The translations under genes were made by a program, and so were the position numbers. Under the pieces are notes generated by a model, which ran no database searches, was not told the DNA's origin, and was given only the letters and a program-made list of their open reading frames with translations. A DNA stretch of 64,000 bases from Schistocerca nitens (lineage: Eukaryota > Arthropoda > Insecta > Orthoptera > Acrididae), in the NCBI RefSeq assembly GCF_023898315.1, contig NC_064619.1:297266150-297330149 (forward strand). Reading direction: 5' to 3'. Of this stretch, positions 21,266-32,540 are shown in pieces; the stretch's first letter is position 1, and the number at the start of each line of letters is the position of its first letter.

Positions 21266-23771
21266 ATCAGTTAACTGGCTGACTAATCCTCTGTCCGCAA
21301 TCCACATGTCCCCAGTTTACCCCTGTCGGCAAGTCATATAATTAAGAGAGACCTGTCCGCAGTTGACAAGTTCTGGGATGAATATCGTTGGCAAGTATGG
21401 CAGCAACCTAATTCTTCCAATATTTCGAAGAAGTACAGCAGTGTTAATTATGGCGTCACTGTGTGCGGAGCCATCGGGTCTGACTTCACGTCACTGCTGA
21501 CAGTGACTTAGGGAATTCTGACGGCACAACGGTGCGTCACGGATATGCTGGCTATGTTTTACCCCTTAAGAGTGAAATTGGGCACAGTTAAAGAAATACA
21601 TATTACAGTATTTTGCCCCCTTTACACACCCTCCAAGTTTTATCAAGATCGTTTATTGACATTTGGGAACTTTCCCTTGTGAATCGGGCGCTGTGATAGG
21701 CAAGCTACCTCATATGTCCCCTAGGTGGCACCGTAGTAGCAAATGATACTCTTTACATTTACATTAGATATGTCATACTATTCGGTAATCAGAAATTTAT
21801 ACACAAATTAGGGTAGTCCAACTCCGAAGTTAAAGAAAATTACAGACATTTTATAAAGACTGTACAGAATTAATAGCTGTCAACATTTTGTCTCTGAAGT
21901 AATTCTTCAAATATTACTTATTCATATATTGTCACAAGTTATCCCGAAAACGAACATTTTCATTATCCCGAGATGTTCAAATCTGACTATGGATTTGCCT
22001 GAACAGTCATCGCTATAAGTACTGCCGTCGGTCAATATCTCCTCATTTCTTATTGCATCCTATGCTTTTGGGCGGAAGTACTGCAATAAACTATATCAGC
22101 ATCTTACTGTACCATAGTAAGATTTTACGACCATTACGGTAAATTAATATATGACAAATGTTTCACGCGTAGTCCACCAGTACACGACAGGTATGTCATT
22201 GATTTCGTGGACGAATTATGTATCCTTAAATTTCTCCCGTCGCCTACGACAACTCTTGCTTATTCCATACAATCCTTTGGGATTGGTTTTTTGACGAATT
22301 CTCGCTTATTGTTATCCGACGACAGCCCGTGGATTTGTTCCTGTGCCCTGTATTTGTACGCTGTGTAAGCTGCTCTTCTGTCTTGTGTTCAATAAACGGG
22401 ATGTACACCACGCAACAACGGACTGAACCCCCGAAGATATAACACCTGAGAAACCACTGTAGTTCCCACTGTCTACTAAGTCACTTATTCATACCGAAAA
22501 AATCAGAATTTTTTTATGTGTCTCAGAGATATACTGAACTGCTGAGATGGGGTCCTGTCCTCAGTTAAATGTACTGTGTCAAATGTGTGTCATCTACAAG
22601 ACTGTGCTGATTGTCGTCGCAGTTTTGTGAAGGCTTATACTTGTGAAAGTACGGCAGAGGGTGTAATTAAGTGCCAGCTCATAATAATACCCGCAAACAT
22701 CAACAAGGCCTGGCTCGGACTTCACATACCCATCCCACGCAGGGGGCGTATCGTCACATGCCATTGCAAACAGCGCTGCCGTTGGGTTTGGAATTTAACC
22801 TAGGATGTTAGCGCATAGTCTGCTCGCAAAACACTTTATGGTAGCACTTCTACACTACCTGATAGGAAAATTCCAGAACTTGAAATTAATATATCAACTT
22901 GTTTTATAAAATCACCTACATTAGATTCCTGTTCTGAACATGTAAAGTTAAATGCCCAATTTCCTAAAAATGTACCTTTTACAACCTTATTGTTGTTTCC
23001 CCACAGCATATATATATATATATATATATGACATATTAACGCATAAAGGTAAAAAACGCTTGAGAGATCTACCATACCCCAGCATATGAAAGACGCAAGA
23101 GACGCTGTGAACAATGTTGATGACGAGCTTCAGGTATTGTACTAGTCAAGAAATGGCATTTAATTAAAAATGTTCAAGCACTGGAAATAGGCATTACAGA
23201 AAAATTTTGCAAAATTTGTTAAATAATAAAGTAAATTTTAACGTATTGAGCTTTTTCGAATTTTTCCGTGAAGTGTAGAAAGCTATTAATGTAATCCGTA
23301 TTAGTATTATACTCGTACGAGGTAAATGGAAACTAATTCTGTCTGTTCCGTTTTCACGTCAAAACTGCTGAACCGATTTTGATTAAACTTGGTATTGAGA
23401 TAGCTTCAACCCTGAGTAAGAATAAAGGCTATTTTATATAGTGAAACAAAAGTCGATCCCTAAGAGGGTGAAGTAGGGAATGGAAAGCCTCTTTTTACAC
23501 CAGTGAAAATAAAACCACGTTACAAAATTTCTAATACAAGCTTCCCATCCTTTTTTTAAACTTGAGTAGTTGTACTATCTTTTTCAGTGTTACTGATGCT
23601 TTTAAATTTGGTGTACGCGAGTGGGATGCAGATGGTGCTTGCGCGGAGGTCGAAGAATCGGGGAGTAAACATGGCATTCTCACTGTCACGAAACAATCTA
23701 TAAACACTCAGTGTGACCATCACTCTTAACAGAACTAATGATACGTGAGCAGACGCGGGTAACATCTAGTA

Positions 23772-23772
<1 letters not shown>
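21266..23772. other. No gene; AT microsatellite and a possible dispersed repeat
   Basis: No frame carries a recognisable domain. A (AT)11 run lies at about 23007-23029. The stretch 23335-23470 (GTTCCGTTTTCACGTCAAAA, CTGAACCGATTTTGATTAAA) resembles a motif I have seen repeatedly in insect genomes and may be a non-autonomous element of unknown class. Confidence 0.45.

Positions 23773-23849
<77 letters not shown>
23773..23849. repeat. (AT)n microsatellite, left of Tc1 copy 2
   Basis: About 36 uninterrupted AT units. With the run at 25270-25329 it is probably one original microsatellite split by the Tc1 insertion, since TA is the Tc1 target. Confidence 0.95.
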
Positions 23850-23852
<3 letters not shown>

Positions 23853-25268
23853 TCCTGGAAATTGAAATAAGAACACCGTGAATTCATTGTCCCGGGAAGG
23901 GGAAACTTTATTGACACATTCCTGGGGTCAGATACATCACATGATCACACTGACAGAACCACAGGCACATAGACACAGGCAACAGAGCATGCACAATGTC
24001 CGCACTAGTACAGTGTATATCCACCTTTCGCAGCAATGCAGGCTGCTATTCTCCCATGGAGACGATCGTAGAGATGCTGGATGTAGTCCTGTGGTACGGC
24101 TTGCCATGCCATTTCCACCTGGCGCCTCAGTTGGACCAGCGTTCGTGCTGGACGTGCAGACCGCGTGAGACGACGCTTCATCCAGTCCCAAACATGCTCA
24201 ATGGGGGACAGATCCGGAGATCTTGCTGGCCAGGGTAGTTGACTTACACCTTCTAGAGCACGTTGGGTGGCACGGGATACATGCGGACGTGCATTGTCCT
24301 GTTGGAACAGCAAGTTCCCTTGCCGGTCTAGGAATGGTAGAACGATGGGTTCGATGACGGTTTGGATGTACCGTGCACTATTCAGTGTCCCCTCGACGAT
24401 CATCAGTGGTGTACGGCCAGTGTAGGAGATCGCTCCCCACACCATGATGCCGGGTGTTGGCCCTGTGTGCCTCGGTCGTATGCAGTCCTGATTGTGGCGC
24501 TCACCTGCACGGCGCCAAACACGCATACGACCATCATTGGCACCAAGGCAGAAGCGACTCTCATCGCTGAAGACGACACGTCTCCATTCGTCCCTCCATT
24601 CACGCCTGTCGCGACACCACTGGAGGCGGGCTGCACGATGTTGGGGCGTGAGCGGAAGACGGCCTAACGGTGTGCGGGACCGTAGCCCAGCTTCATGGAG
24701 ACGGTTGCGAATGGTCCTCGCCGATACCCCAGGAGCAACAGTGTCCCTAATTTGCTGGGAAGTGGCGGTGCGGTCCCCTACGGCACTGCGTAGGATCCTA
24801 CGGTCTTGGCGTGCATCCGTGCGTCGCTGCTGTCCGGTCCCAGGTCGACGGGCACGTGCACCTTGCGCCGACCACTGGCGACAACATCGATGTACTGTGG
24901 AGACCTCACGCCCCACGTGTTGAGCAATTCGGCGGTACGTCCACCCGGCCTCCCCCATGCCCACTATACGCCCTCGCTCAAAGTCCGTCAACTGCACATA
25001 CGGTTCACGTCCACGCTGTCGCGGCATGCTACCAGTGTTAAAGACTGCGATGGAGCTCCGTATGCCACGGCAAACTGGCTGACACTGACGGCGGCGGTGC
25101 ACAAATGCTGCGCAGCTAGCGCCATTCGACGGCCAACACCGCGGTTCCTGGTGTGTCCGCTGTGCTGTGCGTGTGATCATTGCTTGTACAGCCCTCTCGC
25201 AGTGTCCGGAGCAAGTATGGTGGGTCTGACACACCGGTGTCAATGTGTTCTTTTTTGCATTTCCAGGA

Positions 25269-25269
<1 letters not shown>
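23850..25269 (-). mobile_element. Tc1-like transposon, copy 2, apparently complete
   Basis: The left terminus is CACTCCTGGAAATTGAAATA and the inverted right terminus is CTCCTGGAAATGCAAAAAAG. It lies within AT repeats on both sides, so the exact TA target is ambiguous. The element is about 1.42 kb with one transposase frame and short untranslated ends. Confidence 0.95.
24005..25027 (-). CDS. Tc1-like transposase, intact, 340 aa
   Basis: The product would cut and paste the element at TA sites in the nucleus. The frame is open further upstream (to 25243), but MPRQRGREPYVQLTDFERGR at 25027 is the expected Tc1 start. Residues about 15-60 and 70-125 form the bipartite HTH region (TYRRIAQHVGREVSTVHRC; VSARTIRNRLHEAGL), with a GRPR-like RRPGTGQQRR between. 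Catalytic residues are D155 (VFSDESRF), D244 (FQQDNARPH) and E277 (SPIEHVWDWM). Only 32 residues separate D244 and E277, against 34 in typical Tc1. No stop or frameshift is seen; whether it is active is unknown. Confidence 0.93.
   Translation of the reverse strand: MPRQRGREPYVQLTDFERGRIVGMGEAGWTYRRIAQHVGREVSTVHRCCRQWSAQGARARRPGTGQQRRTDARQDRRILRSAVGDRTATSQQIRDTVAPGVSARTIRNRLHEAGLRSRTPLGRLPLTPQHRAARLQWCRDRREWRDEWRRVVFSDESRFCLGANDGRMRVWRRAGERHNQDCIRPRHTGPTPGIMVWGAISYTGRTPLMIVEGTLNSARYIQTVIEPIVLPFLDRQGNLLFQQDNARPHVSRATQRALEGVSQLPWPARSPDLSPIEHVWDWMKRRLTRSARPARTLVQLRRQVEMAWQAVPQDYIQHLYDRLHGRIAACIAAKGGYTLY

Positions 25270-25329
<60 letters not shown>
25270..25329. repeat. (AT)n microsatellite, right of Tc1 copy 2
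   Basis: About 29 uninterrupted AT units, continuing the run on the left side of the transposon. Confidence 0.95.
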
Positions 25330-25333
<4 letters not shown>

Positions 25334-25468
25334 CAGTGTAATTTGCTACAGGTTTTTTGTATAAATTATACATTACACTAAGGTGACAAAAGTCACGAGA
25401 CAGCGATATGAATATATGCAGACAGATGTGTGTATACGGTATAGAAGTGTAGTGCACTGGCGGAGCTG

Positions 25469-26549
25469 GAGCTATCTCCCCCCCCCCCCCATCCCAAGTC
25501 CCTCCAGATCCTCGAGCACCATGCACTCCGCCTCACCTTCCGTATATGCCTCCCATCCCCCACGCGGATCCTCTACGACCTCATTCCTTGCCCCCATCTG
25601 CTCCTGTTCCTCGAACATATCCGCATACTCTACACCTCCTTCTGCCTCAATCCCCCTCACCCCCTGGTTGCTCCTCTCCAATCCCCACTCTCTGACACGC
25701 CTTCACTGTTGCGTCCCCCCTACCCTCCATCTCTACACCCTTCATCTCCTTTCCCAAGGTGGCTTCTGTCAACTCCCCCTCCTGGATGATGTCCTCTGTC
25801 CCTCCATTTATCCCTCCTATCAACTCTGATCCTCACCCCCCCTCCTTTCCTCTGTCCTTTCCCCAGGCTCCCAATTTTCCCCCCTTCCATCCTGTTTTCT
25901 CCCCACCTAACCTCTCTCTGCCTCCCCTCTCCCAACCGAGTCCTTTTGTATATCCCTGATCTGCCTTTCCCCACTCCCTGTCGCGTCTGCTCATCACCCG
26001 CTCCACCTCTTATGGGTCTTCATCCTCCATTGGCTCCTTTCCCCCCTCCACCACTTCCTTTTTTCCTCCCCTTCCCCCCCCCCTTTCCTTTCCCGTCATC
26101 TGTCCAGGTTCCCCCCCATCTGCCCTCAGCTGTGGTATCATATTTGTGCCCATTTTTTAGTGCAGTGTCCAAGTGTATATTCAGTGTTGTTAGTCTTTCC
26201 AAAGTGTTGCGAACAGAAACCGTGCTGTCACTGGGTGTAAATTTTATATCTCTTGCGAACAGAAACCAGACTGTCGCTGTGATTTTTTAATCATCTATCT
26301 ATTCTTTTGCCTGTCTGCTTCATATGTATTTTATTAGCATCATCAACCCTTTGTTCTATGTTTTAAGTTCCACGATTTTCCGCCATTTTACCATTTAAAT
26401 TACCGATTTTATCGCCTGCTTTTATTATTTATTATCTTCATCTTTTTAAAACAAATTCTGTAGGCTGAAGAGCGGCGTACTAAGCTGATACCAGTCCCCC
26501 CCCCCCCAGCCTTCGGGGGCAATCGAAACTCAATAAAGAATAAAAGTGT
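25469..26549 (+). mobile_element. Pyrimidine-rich LINE 3' end inserted in Tc1
   Basis: The left 630 bases are extremely C-rich (Pro/Ser codons in several frames), followed by an AT-rich 3' region and an end GGCAATCGAAACTCAATAAA plus A-rich tail. AGCTG at 25464-25468 and 26550-26554 is the likely short target duplication: removing the insert restores the Tc1 5' leader GGCGGAGCTGTCATTTGTAC. I infer a 5'-truncated non-LTR element; no RT motif is included. Confidence 0.65.
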
Positions 26550-26599
26550 AGCTGTCATTTGTACTCAGGTGATTCGTGTGAAGAGGTTTGTAATGTGAT

Positions 26600-27790
26600 T
26601 ATGTCCGCACGACGGGAGTTAACAGCGTTTGAACGCGGAGTGATGGTTGCAGGTAGACGCATGGGACATTTAATTTTGGGAATCGTTAGATACTTCAATA
26701 TTCGGACTCCACAGTGTCAAAAGCCTGCCGAGAATACCACATTTCAGGCATTACCTTTCACCACCGATGAAGCAGTGTCCGACGGCCTTCACTTAACCAC
26801 CGAGAGCAGTTGCATTTGCGCAGTGTTTACAGTGCTATTCTGCGTGAAATAACTGCAGAAATCAATGTGAACACACGACGAACGTATCCCTTAGGACACT
26901 GCTGCGAAATGTGGCGTTTATGGGCTATGGCAGCGGACGACCGACGCGAGTGCCTTTTCTAACAGCACGACATCGCCTGCACCGCCTCTCCTGAGCTCGT
27001 AACCATATCGGTTGGATCCTAGGCGACTGGAAAACCGTGGCCTGATTGGATGAGTTCCGATGTCAGTTGGCAAGAGCTAATATGGTTCGAACGTGACGCA
27101 GACCCCACAAAGCCACTGACTCCACTTCTCAACAAGGCACTGTGCAATCTGGTGGTGGCTTCATAATGGTGTTGAGTGTACTTACATGTAATGGATTGAT
27201 TACTCTGGTCCAATTGAACCGATCACTGACTCGAAATGTTTATGCTCGGCTACTTGGATACCATTTGCAGCCAAAAATGGTTCAAATGGCTCTGAACACC
27301 ATGGGACTTAACATCTGAGGTCATCAGTCCCCTAGAACTTAGAACTACTTAAACTAACTAACCTTAGGACAGCACACTAATCCATGCCCGAGGCAGGATT
27401 CGAACCTGCGGCCGTAGCGGTCGCGCGGTTTCAGACTGAAGCGCCTAGAACCGCTCGACCACACCGGCCAGCCATTTGCAGCCATATGCGATGGAATTTT
27501 TACAGATGATAACGTGCCATATCACCAGGCCAAAATTGTTCGAGACTGGTTCGAAGAACATTCTGCACAATTCGAGGGAATGATTTGGCCTCCCAGATCG
27601 CCCGATATGAATCCCATCGAACATTTATGGGACATAATCGAGAGATCAGTTCGTGTATTAAATCCTGCACTGGAAACACATTCGTAGTTATGGACTGCTA
27701 TGGAGGCCGCATGGCTCAGTATTTCTGCAGGAGACATCCAATGACTTGTTGAGTCCGTGCCATGTCGAGCTGCTACACTACGCTGGGTAA
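26600..27790 (+). pseudogene. Tc1 transposase, decayed
   Basis: The N-terminal HTH (AFERGVMVAGRRMGHLILGI) is followed by frameshifts. The middle (WVRVWRQ-type region) is barely readable, and the second Asp region reads DNVPYHQAKIVRDWFEEH (near 27517) after the SINE. The Glu region PPRSPDMNPIEHLWDIIERS follows near 27595. Spacing fits DD34E. Stops and indels make it inactive. Confidence 0.85.
27273..27471 (-). repeat. tRNA-derived SINE inside the Tc1 remnant
   Basis: Head GGCTGGCCGGTGTGGTCGAG on the minus strand, B box GGTTCGAATCC, common body, tail CAGAGCCATTTGAACCATTT. A perfect 12-bp target duplication CCATTTGCAGCC lies at 27261-27272 and 27472-27483. It splits the transposase just before the second catalytic Asp. 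Confidence 0.95.
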
Positions 27791-27814
27791 AAGGAGATCT
27801 GCTACATCAGTGTA

Positions 27815-28949
27815 TAAGTAACTTCAAAAGATGAAAGAACTGAGGGCAGCAACATCAAAAGCAACGACTAAATGTCTCCTGGGCACAGAAAATTGATAAA
27901 TAGTGGACTGAAGTAAGAGAAAGGTATTGTGCAGCATCAGAAATGAATTAACGACCAACTTAACATCAAAATCGGGGAGACTCTGTAGCAGAAGTGAAGT
28001 AATTATGCTACCATAAAAAAAAATGTACAAAGCAAGGAGGACATGAATGCAGACTAACAAAGGCAAATGTAGCATTCCCCTACGAAAGAAACGACTAATG
28101 AAAATACAGATCTTAATTCGGTAAATGAGTTTTTGGGAATGAGTGCCTGGAACATAGCGTTTATGTCGTTACAAAAATTCAGTGAAAATTGAATGGAGTG
28201 ACAGGGATTGAACAGGTTCTCCGCAGAATAAGGGAGGAAAGATTTATGTGGAAAACGCTGATTAGAAGACTAGTAAGATAATAGCACATGTGTTATGAAA
28301 TCAAGAAATAACTGCCGTGAAACTGCAGGGAGCACTAGATGCAAATATTGTAGGGGAACACACATGCTGAAATATACACATCGAGTAACTGCAAAACGTC
28401 CCCAAAACAGAATAAAAATAGAGCCTGAGAAGTAGAATGGTAACAAGTGAAATGTATTTCTGTGCCTCTGGTGAACAGATTAATAGTACTTTTCGTGGCA
28501 CACGATTATAGTAATTAAGCAAAGTTAAATATTGAAACGAACTGTGCTGCATGCAGTGTGGCTCAGCAGTTACGGTCGCAAGCTGGCGTGCTGAGGGTCG
28601 TCAGTTCAAACACAGACAACAGCAGTTATCTGTTATTTCTGGAAGTTTATCGAAAGTTCTTATGTTTGTAATGTTTGTATATTTTGGAATATTCGGTGGG
28701 GTGTAAATATCATCACGTTCTTTTCAGCAGCTCATTTTGCCTCGATCTGGGTGTTGGTATTCACAGTAAACTTGCTTTCAGTGCACAGCGTTGTACCACC
28801 TTACATTTCAATTGAAAGTTTATTGTATTTACGACTTGTATTCTTTGGTGGAGACTCTTCGTATTTCAAAACATCTATATGACCTTGGCTTCAACTAGGC
28901 AACGTGAAATCCGTCGCCTACGCGGACGGGAACATTAATACAATTAGTA
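27815..28949. other. No gene; a possible tRNA-like repeat near 28555
   Basis: The stretch at 28555-28620 (GTGTGGCTCAGCAGTTACGG, then CAGTTCAAACACAG) looks like a decayed tRNA-headed repeat. The sequence after it (TTATGTTTGTAATGTTTGTA near 28660) is loosely similar to 33043-33070. Nothing else is recognisable. Confidence 0.4.
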
Positions 28950-30516
28950 CATCATTACCAAGGTCCGTATATTCAGGAAACCAACGGATTTCAAAGCAGC
29001 AATGAGTCATCTGCATACCAGGCATCTATCAGCGCTTTCTGGAGATGCTGGATGTGTTCCGCCAAAATAGCTGAAAGGGTCCGCCAAAATAGCTGAAAGG
29101 ATTCGTTCAACTCGCCAGAAACGATTTACACTGGAAAACAAATTCGTTTAAATTTTGGCCACCAGGTGCAAATCTAGCGTCGTACACTGTTTGTATGATG
29201 GTACATCAGCATTTACAGTGCATTGAGGGAGCATCGCTGACTGAAAGGTCTGAAGAGAGGCCCGATGTCATAAAACGGTTTGAGGAAGATCATAATGAAA
29301 TTCGAAAACATGGGTGAGCTTGGCGTGGCATTTGGAAGAGGAAGGCGTCCTATCCGCTATCCGGGTGAAAATTATTCACGAGGTTGCTGCTGCTATTAAC
29401 TGACCAGGCAGTAAGTGATCCGGGTAGCGCTGGTGCTCGCGCAGTGTCACGCGAATGTTCCATTCCATGGTCAAGAGTAAGGAAATTCTGCGGTCTATTT
29501 TATGCTGTTGCACGTAGAAGATCCAGGCGTTGCAGCGGTTAAACCTTGATGATCCGCAGCAACGTTCTGAATTTGCTCTTCGATTTCTGGCACGGATCGG
29601 AGTTGTTGACTTGTGGCCGGACAATATTCTATGGAGTGACGAGGCACACTACACCCTACGGGATGCGGTGAATACACAGAACTGCCGATTGTGGGATACG
29701 TGACTGTGGTTTAGGTTCACAAGCACCTTTATTTTCGGTCCGTTCTTCCTTGAAGAGAATGCACCCAGAGGGCGTGTCAGATGTAGGGTGACGTCTGCAT
29801 CTTATCGAGACCTCCTTGCACAGCGACTGATTTCTGCTTTGGAGGAGTGCAGCTGTATGGAGCCCACTGTTTTGAAAGATGGGGCAGCACGTCATATCGC
29901 TCGAACAGTGAAAGATCTTCTTGATGCAACCTTCCAAGCACTTGCTGTCTCCAGGGATTTTCCAGATGCATAGCATGCAAGATCAAATCATCTGAATCCG
30001 TGTGACTTTTGGCTCAGGGGATATTTAAAATACTTTTTGCTCTGGGGATTTCTTAAAACACCCGTTTACCAGGGACAGGTTTGGTCTCTACCTGATATGA
30101 ATGCAAGTATTTAGGAACACGTTGTCAGATTTCACCGAAACTGCTGCGAGCAGCTGTTGACCATGTCGTTTTACGGATGCAGCATCTCATCGACGTCTCC
30201 AATGCTCATGTTTAACAAATTGTATAAGCGGCTGTTAACAATAAAACCAACATCATGTCTTCCTCGCTTGTTTGATCTTTTCTGACCACATTCCATGTCT
30301 AATCCATTACATATGGAAAGATTCCCATACGTATTTCATGAATTCACCGCGGCAGATTTGCACCTGGTTGCCAAATTTGGAAATATTTTTTCCAGTCGTA
30401 AATCGGTTCCGCATTAAAGCATTAGAACATCAACAAAGTTACGCCGTGTACGATAATTACAGCACACACTGGATGCCTGTGAGCGACTGCACTTTGATTA
30501 TAACCACCCGGTATTA
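28950..30516 (+). pseudogene. DDE transposase relic (mariner/IS630-like insect family)
   Basis: With frame changes the plus strand reads LDDPQQRSEFALRFLARIGV, then NILWSDEAHYTL with the first Asp (near 29635), VNTQNCRLWDT, FTSTFIFGPFFLEENAPRGR, YRDLLAQRLISALEE, VLKDGAARHIARTVKDLL with the second Asp (near 29880), and VSRDFPDA. Then come a WLRGYLK region and LLTMSFYGCS. It ends with TGATTATAACCACCCGGTAT at 30497-30516. Stops near 29700 and 29970 and frameshifts make it inactive. The family is common in insect genomes; I do not assign a formal name. Confidence 0.78.
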
Positions 30517-30639
30517 TCTAACTGCCAACAGGATCTGTCCTGGCCTAGGAATAACGTCGGTGACCGGGAAAAGACTACCTTCATAATTCCTAAAGCCTCC
30601 AAGAGTTAAAAGTTCTGCCGAATATGTGTAACGTCTAAG

Positions 30640-32540
30640 CCATTATTGAACGGATGATGGATAAAGTGCTTCGTCACCTTAAATAGACGGTATGCCTTTG
30701 CTAGCTGGATGACATTGTCGATTGTTCGAAGACTAAGAACGTCTTTGCCGCCTGACGAATATGTTGAAGTGGATTCAAGCTGCTCGCCTCTGCCTGAATC
30801 CGAAAATCTGCCTCTTCGTCGCCCAAGAAGTAAAAATCCTGGGACATCTAATTAATGTCGATGGACTCCGTCCCAAGCCACAGAATATAAGAACACTTAA
30901 ATATTTTTAGACTTCGCGACACATTCTTAATGTGAATAATTTTCTAGTAATGTGCCCGTATTGCCGGCGATTCATAGAGGACTTCTGTACGAAGGCACGT
31001 CCTCGCAAGAACTACTGCAGGACGACATCAAATTTTCCTGGAATGGTGTTCAAGGAAGGTAGATATTTGTCCTTAAGATGGCGTTAATATATTCTCCAGT
31101 CCTAGAATTGTATGACGAAAACGCCAGACAGAACTTCACATCAGAGTTAGTGGTTGTACGATAGGTGCTGTTCCAGTACAGATTCAGAAAGGTGATGAAA
31201 AGGTGAAAGCTAATGCTTAAAGAGTACTGTCCCAGTCCGAAACAGACTATTCTATAATAGAGAAAGACTGCCTTGCAGTTGTTTTAGCCATCCACAAACG
31301 CTAACTGCATTTGTTTGGCAAAGCACGCACCACTGTGACGGATCACTATTCTTTATGCTAGCTGCCTAGCGTCAAGAATTCATCTGGCGAGGACGACGAT
31401 GTGACAGTTGTATGCAAAAACGGACGCAAACACAAGAATATTGGCTGGTTTTGGCGGCACGGCAGCGTGGACACAATCTCAGTCATTGCTACATTAAATA
31501 ACATTGCTGCTGAACAGAGGGAAAATCTGGCATTGCTGAAAAACATAGATGCCTTAAGGGATGAAGATTCCAATTAATGAGCAGAACATTGTATAAGAGG
31601 AATTAGGTCTGATGGGGTGGAAAGGATTGTTCGTCGTCACAGCCAATCTATGGACAGCTATCGTGAAGATTTTCCACCACCTCGTTACGTGGGATTCGTG
31701 GAGACTCTATACGGAATCAGACGCAGGTATCACTGATCAGGTCCCTCCAGTCCTTTAGAGACTACGAGAGTTCCTGTAAGAAATGCCAGCAACGGAGTCA
31801 TGTGCCACAATTACCTCCAGGACATTTGGTACCAAGTTCCGCCAACAGCATCGCCACTGCGCCGAATGGAATCGATCTCTTAAGGAGGTTCCCGAATTTG
31901 ACAAACGGGAATCGGTGAATAATAGTCTGCATACTGCAAGGTTTGTAGCAGAAAACGTCATTTTGAAGCATGGGGCAGCCGGAATGGTGATCGTTGGAAA
32001 ATTTTCCAAGTTGAGAGTAATAGAAGTAATTTTACGTTGCGACATCATCCACAGGATGACAACAGCCTACCACCATCCACAAGCAAATGGCTTCAAGGAA
32101 CGCTTTAATATGACGTTAGTAGATGTTCGTTTTTGTGAAACAGAGATTGGGATACAATACTGACCGTTGTGACATTCGCATATAACACGGCGAAGCAAGA
32201 CACTGCAGCCTTGTTTCTGGCCTGCCAGTGTGGCCGAGCGGTTCTAGGCGCTTAAGTCTGCCTCGGGCATGGATGTGTGTGACGTCCTTAGGTTAGTTAG
32301 GTTCAAGCAGTTCTACGTTCTAGGGGACGGATGACGTCAGATGTTAAGTCCCACAGTGCTCAGAGCCTTCTTTCTGCTCAACGGTCCCGAGGCCAAAACG
32401 ACAATGGATACGCGGTTGTCGTTTCAACCGGACGACACGCAGGGTGACTACGTACGTACCTCATCACTAGGACCGAAGAAGCGAGACAGTTGGCTCGCAT
32501 ACCCTGGACACCCAGGAAAATAACCGAGAGCGCTGTAATG
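30640..32540 (+). pseudogene. Ty3/gypsy pol relic, heavily decayed
   Basis: LDDIVDCSK near 30704 is the RT active site with its Tyr codon changed to TAG. RNase H follows near 31220-31350 (RVLSQSETDYSIIEKDCLAV, then VTDHYSLC). Integrase-like pieces lie at 31730-32200, with HRMTTAYHHPQANGFKERFN near 32050 containing the catalytic Glu region. A SINE interrupts it at 32222-32368, after which FFLLNGPEAKTTMDTRLSFQ continues the integrase. Its sequence is not close to the gypsy element at 1-5052. Confidence 0.8.
32222..32368 (+). repeat. tRNA-derived SINE with internal deletion
   Basis: It begins GCCTGCCAGTGTGGCCGAGC and jumps from GGCGCTTAAGTCTG to CCTCGGGCATGG, losing the anticodon-to-B-box region present in sister copies. 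It ends at GTGCTCAGAGCC. An imperfect 12-bp flank pair, GCCTTGTTTCTG and GCCTTCTTTCTG, suggests a target duplication in the gypsy relic. Confidence 0.8.

Larger units (their letters stand above)
25376..27812 (+). mobile_element. Tc1-like transposon remnant with two insertions
   Basis: The left end CACTAAGGTGACAAAAGTCA follows a TA (25374-25375) and is the typical end of this Tc1 family as I recall it. The right end is CATCAGTG before TA (27813-27814), with most of the right terminal repeat lost. Coding remnants run from MSARRELTAFERGVMVAGRR (26600) to the C-terminus near 27790. Inserted within are a LINE 3' end (25469-26549) and a SINE (27273-27471). Confidence 0.88.

Noticed and set aside
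24362-24923. Long plus-strand frames over Tc1 copy 2
   Set aside because: They are antisense shadows of the intact minus-strand transposase; the same applies to frames over copy 1.
25383-26202. Long Pro/Ser-rich and Gly-rich frames
   Set aside because: They follow from the C-rich low-complexity sequence of the LINE 3' end, open on both strands.
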